Source: Alectoria sarmentosa (taxonomy: Eukaryota; Ascomycota; Lecanoromycetes; Lecanorales; Parmeliaceae). Taken from it: a stretch of DNA of 64,000 nucleotides. The position numbers were made by a program, and so were the translations under genes. This document shows, in pieces, positions 32,903 to 42,596 of this stretch; position 1 is the first letter of the stretch, and each line of letters opens with the position of its first letter. The stretch is taken from the NCBI GenBank assembly GCA_009733775.1, contig WOGZ01000018.1, positions 71,120-135,119 on the forward strand. Direction: 5' to 3'. Under the pieces are notes generated by a model. It was not told the origin of the DNA, ran no database searches, and was given only the letters and a program-made list of their open reading frames with translations.

Positions 32903-33505
32903 TTAATGATCATGACAAGTGTCACACCTCGTCAAGCCCGGGGTCATGCCGGGAATCGTCGCTACCCTCGGATGGTCTCTTCCGGGGCGAGTCATCGCCG
33001 GCGTCTGGATCGGGTATCCGATTTGCGTGCTTCTGGTGAGAAGTTGCTGGGCTGGCCAGTGGGCGTAAGGGGCTGGTGTGGATGATGGAAGGGTCTGTGA
33101 GTCTGTATGAGAATCTGCGGCATGGCCTAGTGGGCCGTGGTAAATATCAGTCTGGTGATATTCAAGAACTGATGCAGCATGGTACATGATTGTTGTATTT
33201 TGGTCATTCCCTGCGGGGTTGGAGTCGATTTCATGCTCGTCAAGAGTACTCTCTGCTTCTTCGTGGCGTACATCGCCAATCTCTCAATCGTCTCTGAGTC
33301 TTCCTGAATCGTGATCCAAGGCTGGTAACGACGATGGAGGGGAAGGCGGGTTACGGGAAGTCTCTTTTTCAGGGAGATTGACCTGATTCTCGTCTTCACT
33401 GATACTGCTTGCATATGCAGCATAATCAACGTATTCAGAGATATCCCGAGGCTGCATGATTGCCTTGATAGTGCCAGTAGAGTGAGACTGAATTTGTGAC
33501 TCCAC
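32903..33505 (-). pseudogene. hypothetical ORF split by one nonsense codon
   Basis: A single minus-strand frame starts at ATG 33505 (MESQIQSHSTGTIKAIMQPR, DISEYVDYAAYASSISEDEN) and is stopped by TGA at 33284-33286. It then reads on in the same frame for 126 more codons: EIGDVRHEEAESTLDEHEID, YHAASVLEYHQTDIYHGP, ending LTRCDTCHDH before TAA. Both halves have coding composition, and CxxC...H at the end hints at a truncated zinc finger. The TGA could derive from CGA by one C-to-T change. No family is recognised. A real short ORF with a chance downstream extension cannot be excluded. Confidence 0.4.
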
Positions 33506-33797
33506 ATTGTGTGTGTAGGTAGTGTTTGTGTATAAGATGACAAAGGAGCAGAAGCTGTTGCAGTCAAGATGTCCGTCTTATAATTACCTAAAATTGCTGG
33601 TGCTCCGTCTGTGGTGATCTGTGATCAGGATGTTGTGTTAGTGGCAAGAAGAAGGAAAAAGCAAGTGGTTTCTTGACATTGTCTCTTTGACTTCACCAGC
33701 TGCCTCCTTGGCTCTGCCAGCTGTCCGAAAAGACACTACAGGAGTATTGTTAGAAACCTGTCAGCATGGACTTTGGGTAGGATAGAGCCTACATTGA

Positions 33798-34154
33798 TCA
33801 AGAGATCTTCACCATCCAAGCTCGGAAATTCACAGCCACCATGTCGATCTCAACCAATGACGGCCGCACCGTATTTATATATTTGGAGCGGCAGTTCTCA
33901 GAGTTACTTGGTTCCTGAGAGCGCTTGTCTCCGCTCTTGGGCGACAGTTCGATGCCCTTCCACCTTTCCGGATTGGGTCCGGCGATGCTGTTTCCTCCGA
34001 GTCTATTCTTCTCAGAAGCTCGCTCAGCCTCGCAGATACGTGATGAGATCTTGCTTTCCAAGGACTCAATTCTGTAGCTGCCGCACTGTAATAGCCTCAG
34101 GATTGTCTTGATCAACTGATGGTCGTCCGCTCTGGCTCGATGATGCCGGCCCAT
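33798..34154 (-). CDS. possible hypothetical protein
   Basis: An ATG frame of 118 codons (MGRHHRARADDHQLIKTILR, YRIESLESKISSRICEAERA, GPNPERWKGIELSPKSGDKR). Composition looks coding, but there is no recognised family and no clear splice link to neighbours. It may be an exon of the gene broken at 33284, or a remnant. Confidence 0.3.
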   Translation of the reverse strand: MGRHHRARADDHQLIKTILRLLQCGSYRIESLESKISSRICEAERASEKNRLGGNSIAGPNPERWKGIELSPKSGDKRSQEPSNSENCRSKYINTVRPSLVEIDMVAVNFRAWMVKIS

Positions 34155-34280
34155 ACGACGAACACACAACGGAATCTGAGGCCGCCAGCAGAAGGCGTCA
34201 ACAGCGCCAAGACTTCTCTCAAGACTGAAAGCTTACCAAAAGAGACGAAATATCAGCGTCTTTATGTAGCTAGCGGCAAT

Positions 34281-35544
34281 TTAAACTCCGTACGCCCATC
34301 CAGCGAGTGTGCAGACGACCAAGACGTTGAGTAGGAGAGTTCCTTCCCATTCTGTCAGGATGTCGACAACGCAATCGGCATAGTCCCATCCCTTGCCATG
34401 TGGCTCGAGGTTTTCTTCGTGAATTTCCGCTGATCTGAGATGCTTGATGTTAGACACAGTAGCTATGGACTTGGTTCCAAAAGAACAAGCCTGGCTGGAC
34501 CCGAGTATGACCGCCCGTGTTGATGGCAACCCCGCCGGAGACTTTTCAGTCTGCATACTAGAAGGCACCGACTTTACAGTAGAAGACTTCGATGTTGCAG
34601 CAAAGCCTTCGGTTTTGCGATTCTCTTTATCGACCAAGTGTTTAATCCATGGGAAAACATAGCTGCGTCCGAGCAGGACGAACTTGTCTTGTTTTGAGAG
34701 TTTGTGCCTAAGGGAATTCATGATAATGGCCCAATCGTCATCGTCGAGATGCCAGACAACGATATGCTCGCAGTGTGGCACGGGGTCTTTCCAGGTATCA
34801 ACTTCTCAAGCACATCAGCATGAAACGTTCACTCAGACCGGGATTGGAAGTACTAACTCAACAACTCACGACGATTCCTCTCCTCTGTAACGGAAGTGTT
34901 CTAACCCAAGACTGGGATAGAATGTGTCTTGGCACTCAAAGCTCCCCTCTGGGGTACGCACAAAGCTGGCGCTACCTTCTTCGAATGGCTCCAAACAAAT
35001 TGACTCGAGTTGCGAAAAACTTGCAACATTGTGGAGCACCGCTTTTTCATCTTTGTGTTGACTCATTCCAAACTTGAATGCCTGGAAATATTCGTCCGCT
35101 TTGTCGTGGGCCTCATCTGCGGTTGGCCGAGGAGCTTGCTCTCCTCCTACGGCAGAGTATCTTTCATGCTGTAACCGCAAATGGAAGTAAGCATGCAGCC
35201 TCGACACCTGAGTTTATAGGATAACACTTGGAGTCAAATCTACCTTGTTTCTCATCTCATCGGCATCGATCCAAACGAGCACCAATGTGATGGACTTCAC
35301 CGCTGGTGGCGCCTAGAATTTGGCAATCTGGTTAGAGGACGGCGAGTATCACAAACAATTCTTTACACACCTTTGCCCTCTCGATCTCCTAAAGTCTCTA
35401 CTCCAGCTCTCGCAGTTTCCTTTCCATGTCAGTCAAAGCTATGGTAGCTTCTTGACACTGATCATCCAAGGCATCTGAGTGCTCAACCAACTCGAAAGAA
35501 TCTTCTTGCACCATAGCAGTTTGATGTTCTTTGGTACTAGCCAT
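34281..35544 (-). pseudogene. likely decayed gene of unknown family
   Basis: The start at 35544 reads MASTKEHQTAMVQEDSFELV and DMERKLRELE, a coiled coil, then meets two TAG codons (35398-35400 and 35389-35391) before continuing EIERAK. Consensus introns then join APPAVKSITLVLVWIDADEM and VSRLHAYFHLRLQHERYSA, up to TFYPSLGLEHFRYRGEES. The next stretch, DTWKDPVPHCEHIVVWHLDD, DDDDWAIIMNSLRHKLSKQD and SYVFPWIKHLVDKE, ends in a hydrophobic segment (TLLLNVLVVCTLAGWAYGV). It does not join in phase by any GT-AG pair I could find at 34790-34880. Two stops plus a frame break in otherwise coding-like sequence suggest recent inactivation. An unusual first intron could remove the stops, so this is not certain. 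Confidence 0.45.
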
Positions 35545-35689
35545 GATGATGTCTGGATTTGGTTAAAAATGTGAGAGTTGGGGGAAGAAAGAAAGAAGAT
35601 GGTGGTGAAAAAGGTGAGGGCTTAAATAGGTGACGAAGTCCTAGTCTGTGTTGACTGGCGGACCAATCGGACAGCATAGCATATCACTT

Positions 35690-36100
35690 TTAGAAGTATG
35701 GATTCACTCACTCTGACTCAGACAACGATATCCGCAGAGGACCGAAAATATAATAGGAACAGATCACTCTAATGAGTATTCACTCTCTCTGATTCAACCA
35801 GTAGTATCCAGTGGTCTTCGATATGAGTGACAGATCATGTTATTGCGTATGTATTCATGGTCTCTGACTCAATTTGAAATCTCAGGAGATCACTTACAAA
35901 GGTCTCAAGTACAACTAGCAAATCACTCTGATGCATATGAAATCTCTTACTCCATTCAATGAATAATGTCCGGAGACTACTCACAAAGCTCTCAGATACA
36001 AGAAACAGATCACTATGATGCGTATGGATTCACTTACTCTAACTCGAGAGGCAACATCCGGAGATCACTCATAAAAATCTCTAATACAAGCAAACCTGGG
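35690..36100. repeat. degenerate tandem repeat, unit about 70-89 bp, five units
   Basis: Units begin near 35690, 35770, 35840, 35929 and 36016. Recurring blocks in order are TGATGCGTATG, ATTCACTnACTCTnACTC, ATCCGGAGAyCACTCA, and TCTCnnATACAA with CAGATCACT. The last two units are most alike, 87 bp apart; the earlier ones are more diverged and shorter. No frame runs through all units, so it is not a coding repeat. Confidence 0.7.
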
Positions 36101-37782
36101 GATGTTCAGTGTTTGTTCAGCCAAGACAGACCAATTAGCAAGCACACTTGAATACATTCAGATTCACCTGTTCAAATATGACATAAGAAACGGTCCAACA
36201 CAAATGAATATGAAAACTTACAGTCTACGTTCAGTCAATACACCTGTTTTGTCCCTTATTCTGACAGTACTGATATCTCTCTTTGCCTTGGTAGACCACT
36301 ATATGCTGTTCCCACAGTATAATATAGGCAGTGTAGGAATTACTCCTCTTCTGACTCTTGAATTTGCTGTAATGCATTCCTAGAAGCCTATGTCAGTCTG
36401 TAAAGCCGCAGAAGCCGAAACGCAGGATTTAGTCCTCTATCCCAGCATCAGCGGTGCCTCTCCTCAAGCTGGGCTTCTTCATGCCCATCGGAACCAAGAG
36501 CGAATGCTTGAGGATACAAGCCTTTTACTTCGAGCCTCGACATCGACGTGGACCAAAATTGTCCCAATAGAGTCCATCCGCTAGCCTGTTGCCTTGTTGG
36601 CTCTCAGAGAGCACCAAGCATACCGACGTCTCATACAGGTCAGGATTCAGCAAAGGGAGTGTCACGGAATCTGACTGTAGCTCTGGTGTCTTGCTTCGAT
36701 TTTCAAAATACAAGACTTCCTCCTCAAGTAACGATGCCAGAGAATTCTTCGTGCTCAGTCCTAATTTTGCAATCGTAGTCAAGTCACGGCGTAAAGTCTT
36801 AGCAGATGAACATGCCCTTCCCATCGAAACCCCAGACTGAAGCAGTGCCTACCGCCATCAGACCGAGCATACAAAGCCAATATCTCGGCCACCAGGTTCA
36901 TTTCGCGGCTTATGGTATCAACAATCGAAGTTTCTCGCATCCTACGGAGACATTCGAGGCATATTCGATGAGCTAGCTCCTATCTTCTCTGATTCATCAA
37001 CAGCACTTACCAAGCCACCAACCACATAACATAAAAATACCAAGAACTGCAAAAGATATATCAAAATCGAAAACTCCCCCAATCACAATTACAATCACAA
37101 TCACAAGGCCAACCCAACCTCTCCTTCGTAGCTAGCGCCATTCATCTTCAAGTCCTCTTCCGTCAACCAGAGCTATTTGACTCCATCTAGAGATGCTCGA
37201 TAGGCGATAGCTGTATCAAAGTGGAACCTATAGAGTCAACGAGATCAGGATCGGCCTTACTTTGGTGGTCGAATCATCTTCCTGCGCACGAGTCTGAAAG
37301 CCGTTCAATTCGTGGGTAGTGTGGCTCCGCATGAGGTCTTCTGGATGAGCCACTTGTATACCGTGTGATTATATAGGCTGTCGGCCCGGCCATGATCGGT
37401 AGATGTTGATCTGTAGGGTAGAATATGGGGGAAGTGAACTTTGGTTTATGACATAAAGTAATATCACTACGTGAGACGTCCAGGCTTAACATTTAATGCC
37501 GCTATCAGCACGAGATGACAACATGGCTAAGATCGATGCACTTCGTGATCGGAGCATTGTCCCTTAACCGAGACCAACACAGCCAGCTTCCCATATCCAA
37601 GCAACTCAAAGGAATCCAACAAGTCATGCACTCGTTTTCAATTCTCTTACATTCAATTATTCATGAGCTTGCTGTAATCAAGTCAGACCAAACAGCTCGG
37701 CCTCCTACCCAGACAGCGTAAATCTAATACCCAGTCCATCTAAGTTAACCCGAATTCCCAATCGCTATGCAAATGCAACATG
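36101..37782. other. 1.7 kb without a firm gene
   Basis: On the minus strand an ATG frame of 99 codons at 36525-36824 (AKLGLSTKNSLASLLEEEVL, LLNPDLYETSVCLVLSESQQ) looks mildly coding, as do fragments on either side, but no start, splice pattern or family can be assigned. An (AATCAC)-like short run lies near 37085-37105. Confidence 0.35.
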
Positions 37783-38881
37783 TCATTTCCCAAAGAAACC
37801 GAAAAAACTCCTCCTTTTCCCCATCTTCTGTGCCTTCTCCGCTCTTCTGTCCATCGCATTGTTTCCATTGGGTAATGTTGGTATAAGTGGTCCCCTTAGG
37901 TGTGGACTTGGCGGCCTCGTTGTTGGGTAGAAAGAGTACCCATCCCTCGATGGCGGCTTCGAAATTGACTGTCTCCGACTTTGCACTCGCGATGCTGCCC
38001 GACTGTGAATCGTTGACCTAATGCCACTGATGGACGCAACGTCTGAGAAATTCTCTTTATTTGGAGACTTCTGCAGGTTCTCAATCTGCCCAAAGACGGT
38101 TGTACCATTGAACGCAAGGTTTTCTTCTGGTATGCCAAGGAATCGTACCACACCTCTCGTAGCAGCCACGCCGAGGGAGTCGGCCATAAAGGCTTGTATC
38201 AGGGCGGCGTTACGTTTGTTTGTTGTGGGAAGGATTTGCGAGGGTAAGGCACTGACTGTGAGGATGTAGGCTTGGTCGAAGGTACCGGCATAGAGGAGGC
38301 ATTCGGAATGTTTGAGAGTTATGAATATGGACGAGATAGGTCTTTGGTATCGTTGGGACAAATGCTGTGAAAAGTCTTGCAGGAAGTTGATTTCGTCTGT
38401 GATCTGGAACGCGCAGAAGTTGGTCAGCTTCAGCGCTGGGTGGGAGCAGAGAGGGAGTGCGTACGATGACGTTGGTCTTTATCTCGGCAGTGATGACCGA
38501 GTCCTTACTGATCCGATCTCTTGGGGATAGGTTCGGTTCTCGGTAAGAAAAGACTTCTGTGTAGTATTGGCTCTTGTTTCTTCGGAGCTCACTTTGGTGC
38601 TGGTTGCCAGTATTGATTGATGCATAAGTGCTTTCTCCAGGCGTGCCTCGGTCTAGGGGCCTGGCTATTGTCTTCTCATCCATCAAGTCTGCAGTTGACA
38701 TGGCATGCGGCAAAGGCTCATCGAAGAAGGAAAAGGCAGATTCGGCAGGTGAGACAAGACCCTGGTCACGCTTGGTCACGGTGAAAATCTGGCCTGCGGG
38801 AGTGGGAAAGTCGTTGGCCGTTGGGGTTGGTACTCGAACCGAGTCTGGTGAGATTGATCTTGACCTGGTGGAGGAAGGCAT
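37783..38881 (-). CDS. MIF-like tautomerase-fold protein with disordered flanks
   Basis: Two exons read leftwards, 38465-38881 and 37783-38403, 345 residues. Residues 1-130 are Ser/Thr/Pro-rich and probably disordered. From about 135 to 250 lies a macrophage migration inhibitory factor fold: KTNVIITDEINFLQDFSQHL, SIFITLKHSECLLYAGTFDQ, AYILTVSALPSQ, TNKRNAALIQAFMADSLGV and RGVVRFLGIPEENLAFNGTT. The last 90 residues are basic and Ser/Pro-rich, ending GKRRSFFGFFGK. In animal MIF the catalytic proline is the new N-terminus after Met removal; here the fold is internal and no proline sits at that place, so tautomerase activity is doubtful. The length and architecture match a fungal MIF-domain family of unknown role. 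Confidence 0.82.
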
Positions 38882-40194
38882 GCTGCAGCTGCACGGTACT
38901 GCGGGGATTCGGGTAGAATTTGAGGGGAAATGAGAGCAAGAATGACAGACGCGATGCAGGGCTAAGAGGGTGTCGAATGAAAGAGTCTCTTAGGACATGG
39001 ATGTGTGTCGGCTGCAGTGCTCGAGCATTTTACACTGCAGATAAGGTCCATGTCTGCATTATGGAATGCGACGGGGCAGATACGGTCATGGGTTAGAGGT
39101 AGAAGAATTTTGGAGAAAAAGAAAAGGAAAAAGAAAAGAGAGGAGTCGTCAGCTGCTGGGGATGAGGGCAATAAGTAGTGCATGTTGTAATTATTGACGA
39201 GAAGAATAGGGAAGCAGCAAGCCGAAACAATAAGATCATCTTTGTTTGTTGGTACTTTTTGGGGGGAGATGCTTTCCCTAGAGGGAAGGAAGGCTATTGG
39301 TGCAGTGGTGCTATCAACGGAAAGCTGCATCAGTGCGTACTTTACTTTCTGGTCTGCATGATGGTTGCAGAGGAAAGCGGATGTTTGGTTAGACGCTTCA
39401 AGTAGTGCCGCTCCAATCAAGCTAGTACTCCAATCAGGCTAGTGCGAACACTCAAATGCCTGCGCCAATCACCACCGGCGCCAACAGCATTTCCCTCTTT
39501 TGGACAGCAAGCCTCAAGATGGGTCAAGGTCTCAAGACCAGGGCGACGCTATGTCTCAAGCTTTGAACGGGCTTGAGATCTTCTTCACCAACACCTACAT
39601 CTTGGCTTACGACGATGGGCTAGGAGCGAATGTGAGATCGACGTTGCAAGCTTCAACGGTTGCTTTTAAGTGTAGAGTAACTCTCCGAACCCGTGCGTGT
39701 GGCATGCCGGCCAGGATGAATGCGAAAGATACGGGGGAGATATCAGACTAAGTGAAACCTGGAAACATCTGATCTGGGTCTTTGCTCCTCAACCCGGTCC
39801 AATTCGGATGCTAAGAGCCCAGCGAGGAGAAAAAACCGAGCTTGAGCTTCTAGCTGGAACTACTTTGGCGGCGGCAGCACGACAGGAAAGCTTGCGAATA
39901 GGAGATACTGAAGCTGTAGCTACAATACAGTCTCAGCTACTTGGTGGAGACACGACTCACTTACTGCGCTAAAGTATGGAGGGTCTGCTCCGCAAATACA
40001 AAGCGCTGAATGCGTCATTGATAGTAAATGCGCGTCATATCTCGATGTATGACGATTGCTTTCGCCTCCACCAAACCCTTTGATACACTATATTTCTTTG
40101 CAAAATATCATCTTCATTCATCCCACTGCTGAAGGGTACTTTGATCAATACAATACAAACATCCTTCGCAATCTCCTTTAGTATTTCGAACAAG
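38882..40194. other. 1.3 kb divergent spacer
   Basis: Lies between the MIF-domain gene (minus) and the small glycine-rich gene (plus). Frames here lack ATG starts or motifs. A purine-rich tract lies at about 39110-39145. Confidence 0.45.
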
Positions 40195-40627
40195 ATGGAC
40201 GCGGACAGTACAGCAAAGTCCTTCGAGCAGGGCGCCAACTCGGCCGTGAGAGAGAATGAGATGAGCAGTGGTATTCATGAGTCGATCAAGCAGACTGTGA
40301 GTAGCACCTGAACCCCTTCCATCAACTGATGGACTAATGCTTGGTGAATTTAGCCCGCTGCAGGCGAAAAGACCACAGGTACTGGGACCAGCATGTTTTC
40401 AAAGGATGGGGCGCTGGGATCTATGTTCAACGGCACGGATTCCCCTTCACGAAGCATCAGATGGTTTCTGAAACTTGCTGACACCGGACACAGCCGATGG
40501 AGCAATTGGTGGTACTGCACAGAAAATTGGTGGTCCTCTTGACAAAGAGGGGTCCATTGGCCAGCACTTCAACTCGGGTGGGATGATTGGCGGTATGGTA
40601 CAGGAGAATCTAGCAAACAAAAAGTAA
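40195..40627 (+). CDS. small conserved glycine-rich protein of unknown function
   Basis: Three exons, 40195-40296, 40354-40432 and 40494-40627, encode 104 residues. It begins MDADSTAKSFEQGANSAVRE and continues with SMFSKDGALGSMFNADGAIG, then KIGGPLDKEGSIGQHFNSGG and MIGGMVQENL. The repeated DGAIG/EGSIG-type turns and the FNxxGxIGG ending match small soluble proteins seen across filamentous ascomycetes. Intron 1 is ordinary GT-AG. Intron 2 (40433-40493) begins GCACGG and ends CACAG; a GT donor giving the conserved frame is not available, so it is read as a GC-AG intron. If that intron is wrong, the protein would end about 30 residues after SMF with an unlikely Trp-rich tail. Confidence 0.72.
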
Positions 40628-40993
40628 GACATCATGAGGGATACCGAGGACAAGCGTTGCACGGATTTCGGATTACAAAACTTGCGTGTACTTTTGGGAA
40701 GAGCCCCTGCAGAGGCATAAGCAGGGTGTTAGGACAAGATTGTCATCCTCAAAATGTCAAAATTCCAAAGTGACATTCCTACGATTTCACTGTGAAATGA
40801 CGATCGCATATGAGCACTCTTCAGTTGAAGTGATCTCCCTAAACCTCAGCCAGAAGAAGGCCTTCTCGTAACCTGTCTCTTTGTAATACACACTTCCGCA
40901 TCACTCGTCAGTCGTCCTCCGTAATTCGACCACTCGGCCCAAACTCGATTTCCCATCCAATCCCTACCTCTACCTATTTTCCCCTCAACAATC
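40628..40993. other. short spacer
   Basis: 3' flank of the small gene and leader of the CENP-X gene; no gene seen. Confidence 0.5.
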
Positions 40994-41570
40994 ATGCCAC
41001 CAACCTCCAAGCCTATAGCCAAACGCGGCCGCCCCGCATTCAAGCCTCCCCGCCCTGCCGCCAAAGCCACCAAGACCAAGACAACTGCTCCTCGCCGCAA
41101 ATCCGCTCCCGCCAAACCCAGCTTGATAGACTCCACCGCCGAGGACGACGAAGACGGAAAGGATGATGACGACGATGATCCTGAACTCGTCTCCTCTCAC
41201 TCCCTAGATTCCACCACATCAGAGGAATCAGAGACCCTGCCCACAACTACAAGCATGGGCACAGAAGACGCGCCCCCAACGATCCCTCCCGCGTTACTCA
41301 CAAGGCTCCTACATCACCATTTCCACGATGATAAAGTTAGGATAGGAAAAGAGGCAAATGGACTGGTAGGGAAGTACATGGAGACGTTTGTGAGGGAAGC
41401 GATTGCTCGAGCAGCCTTTGAGAGGAGTGAGGCGGGTGGGAAGGGAATTGGGGGAGATTTCTTGGAGGTAAGCGGGTTCTTTGTATGACTAGGTGATGGA
41501 TGTTGACTTGAGGGACGGGCAGGTTGAGGATTTGGAAAAGCTGGCGCCGCAATTGCTGCTGGACTTCTGA
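40994..41570 (+). CDS. mhf2: CENP-X/Mhf2, histone-fold component of the CENP-S-CENP-X (MHF) complex
   Basis: Two exons, 40994-41467 and 41523-41570 (16 codons), 173 residues. The first 85 residues are a disordered tail: basic and Pro-rich (KRGRPAFKPPRPAAKATKTK), then acidic (Asp run near 55-65). The histone fold begins at PPALLTRLLHHHF and continues KEANGLVGKYMETFVREAI, ARAAFERSEA and DFLEVEDLEKLAPQLLLDF, with the family's typical LLLDF end supplied by exon 2. Mhf2 pairs with Mhf1/CENP-S on DNA, both at kinetochores and with Fanconi-type helicases at stalled forks. Yeast and animal proteins are about 80 residues, so the N-terminal tail is an addition. The AT-hook-like KRGRP may help bind DNA. 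Confidence 0.88.
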
Positions 41571-42596
41571 AGTCTCTCAGCACCACGAAAGAGCATCGCA
41601 ATGCGTATCAGATCAGGAGAGAGGGCTGCAACGCTAGGAAATAGTAGGAGGAACGGAAGAAAGATCTATGGACATGAACTGGACAAGCCAACCGCATGGC
41701 TCTCGGCCAGCCCTTGTGGAACTGCCTGGTCTATCGCTGGGCTGCTTGCCAAACAACATCTACCACATAGGTGAGACGACCCACGACTATGTGGCAGGCC
41801 CCAGAGACTGATAGGCAAATCCTAGTCTCCGGTCTACCTTTCGGTCCTCTACAGTTGCCCGCCGACTCCGAACGACTCATGGCTGTGGAGCTTGTTCACT
41901 TCCAAAGGCATTCAACAATGCCACTTCAGGCACGCATGGTTTCTAACGTCCCAAATTGAGCTACTTATAAGGGTACTGGACTGGTTACAAAGGTTCAAAC
42001 TTTCCAATCTCTCCACTTGGGCCCCACCGATTTTCTCTCCTCTAGAGGTCGAATTTTAATCGGCCGCAGTCACAGCAAGCAGACCTCACAAAAAATATTG
42101 TTACTGGAGACATGTGAAATAAGGCTTGCAAAGCCGTCAAGTCTAGATGGTTTCATAATCCTGCTTCACACTTCCACAATTTCTAAATTCGGCGAACTTC
42201 ACCTCCTCACATCATCTTCTGGACGCAACTACCAACACGAAGCCTACTATTGAGTTGGGAACAGCCACCCAAGACATCAATCTCACAGTAAATCCTGGAG
42301 ACGTAATAAAAGAAGGCTTGCAGACTCGTCAAGTCTGATTGCTTTAACAATCCTGCCCAGCAATTGCTACAACTTCTCGATTCCGCAAAACTCACCTCTT
42401 TTTCATTCACGAAGCCTACCTAACATTGAGCTGGGAACAGCTTCCGAAGGCATTAACTGTCTCTTCTGCACTCAATTCTCGGCCTCACTTGTTCTGACCT
42501 CGCGATCGACCTCCGGTAATCGTCTTTTTAACGTCCCAGCATAAGGTACGTTTTCCCTCGAATCGTGGAGCTATGGTCTGACGGAGCCCTTCTTAG
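41571..42596. other. spacer with a diverged duplication; upstream of bromodomain gene
   Basis: No gene is supported. It contains the 42105-42470 duplication. A likely 5' leader intron runs from GTACGT at 42546 to the TTAG just before the ATG. Confidence 0.5.
42105..42470 (+). repeat. diverged direct duplication, two units of about 170-190 bp
   Basis: Units start at 42105 and 42296. Shared blocks in the same order are TGGAGAC, AAGGCTTGCA, CGTCAAGTCT, AATCCTGC, CTCACCTC, CACGAAGCCTAC, TTGAGyTGGGAACAGC. The second unit lacks about 20 bp present in the first. Overall identity by eye is about 65-70 percent. It carries no ORF. Confidence 0.7.

Noticed and set aside
28976..41570. Idea of a functional chromosome-segregation and chromatin gene cluster (Mtw1, Mhf2, then bromodomain and Swc5 nearby)
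   Set aside because: Such housekeeping genes are not known to cluster by function in ascomycetes, the spacing is wide and unrelated genes intervene; chance is the simpler view.
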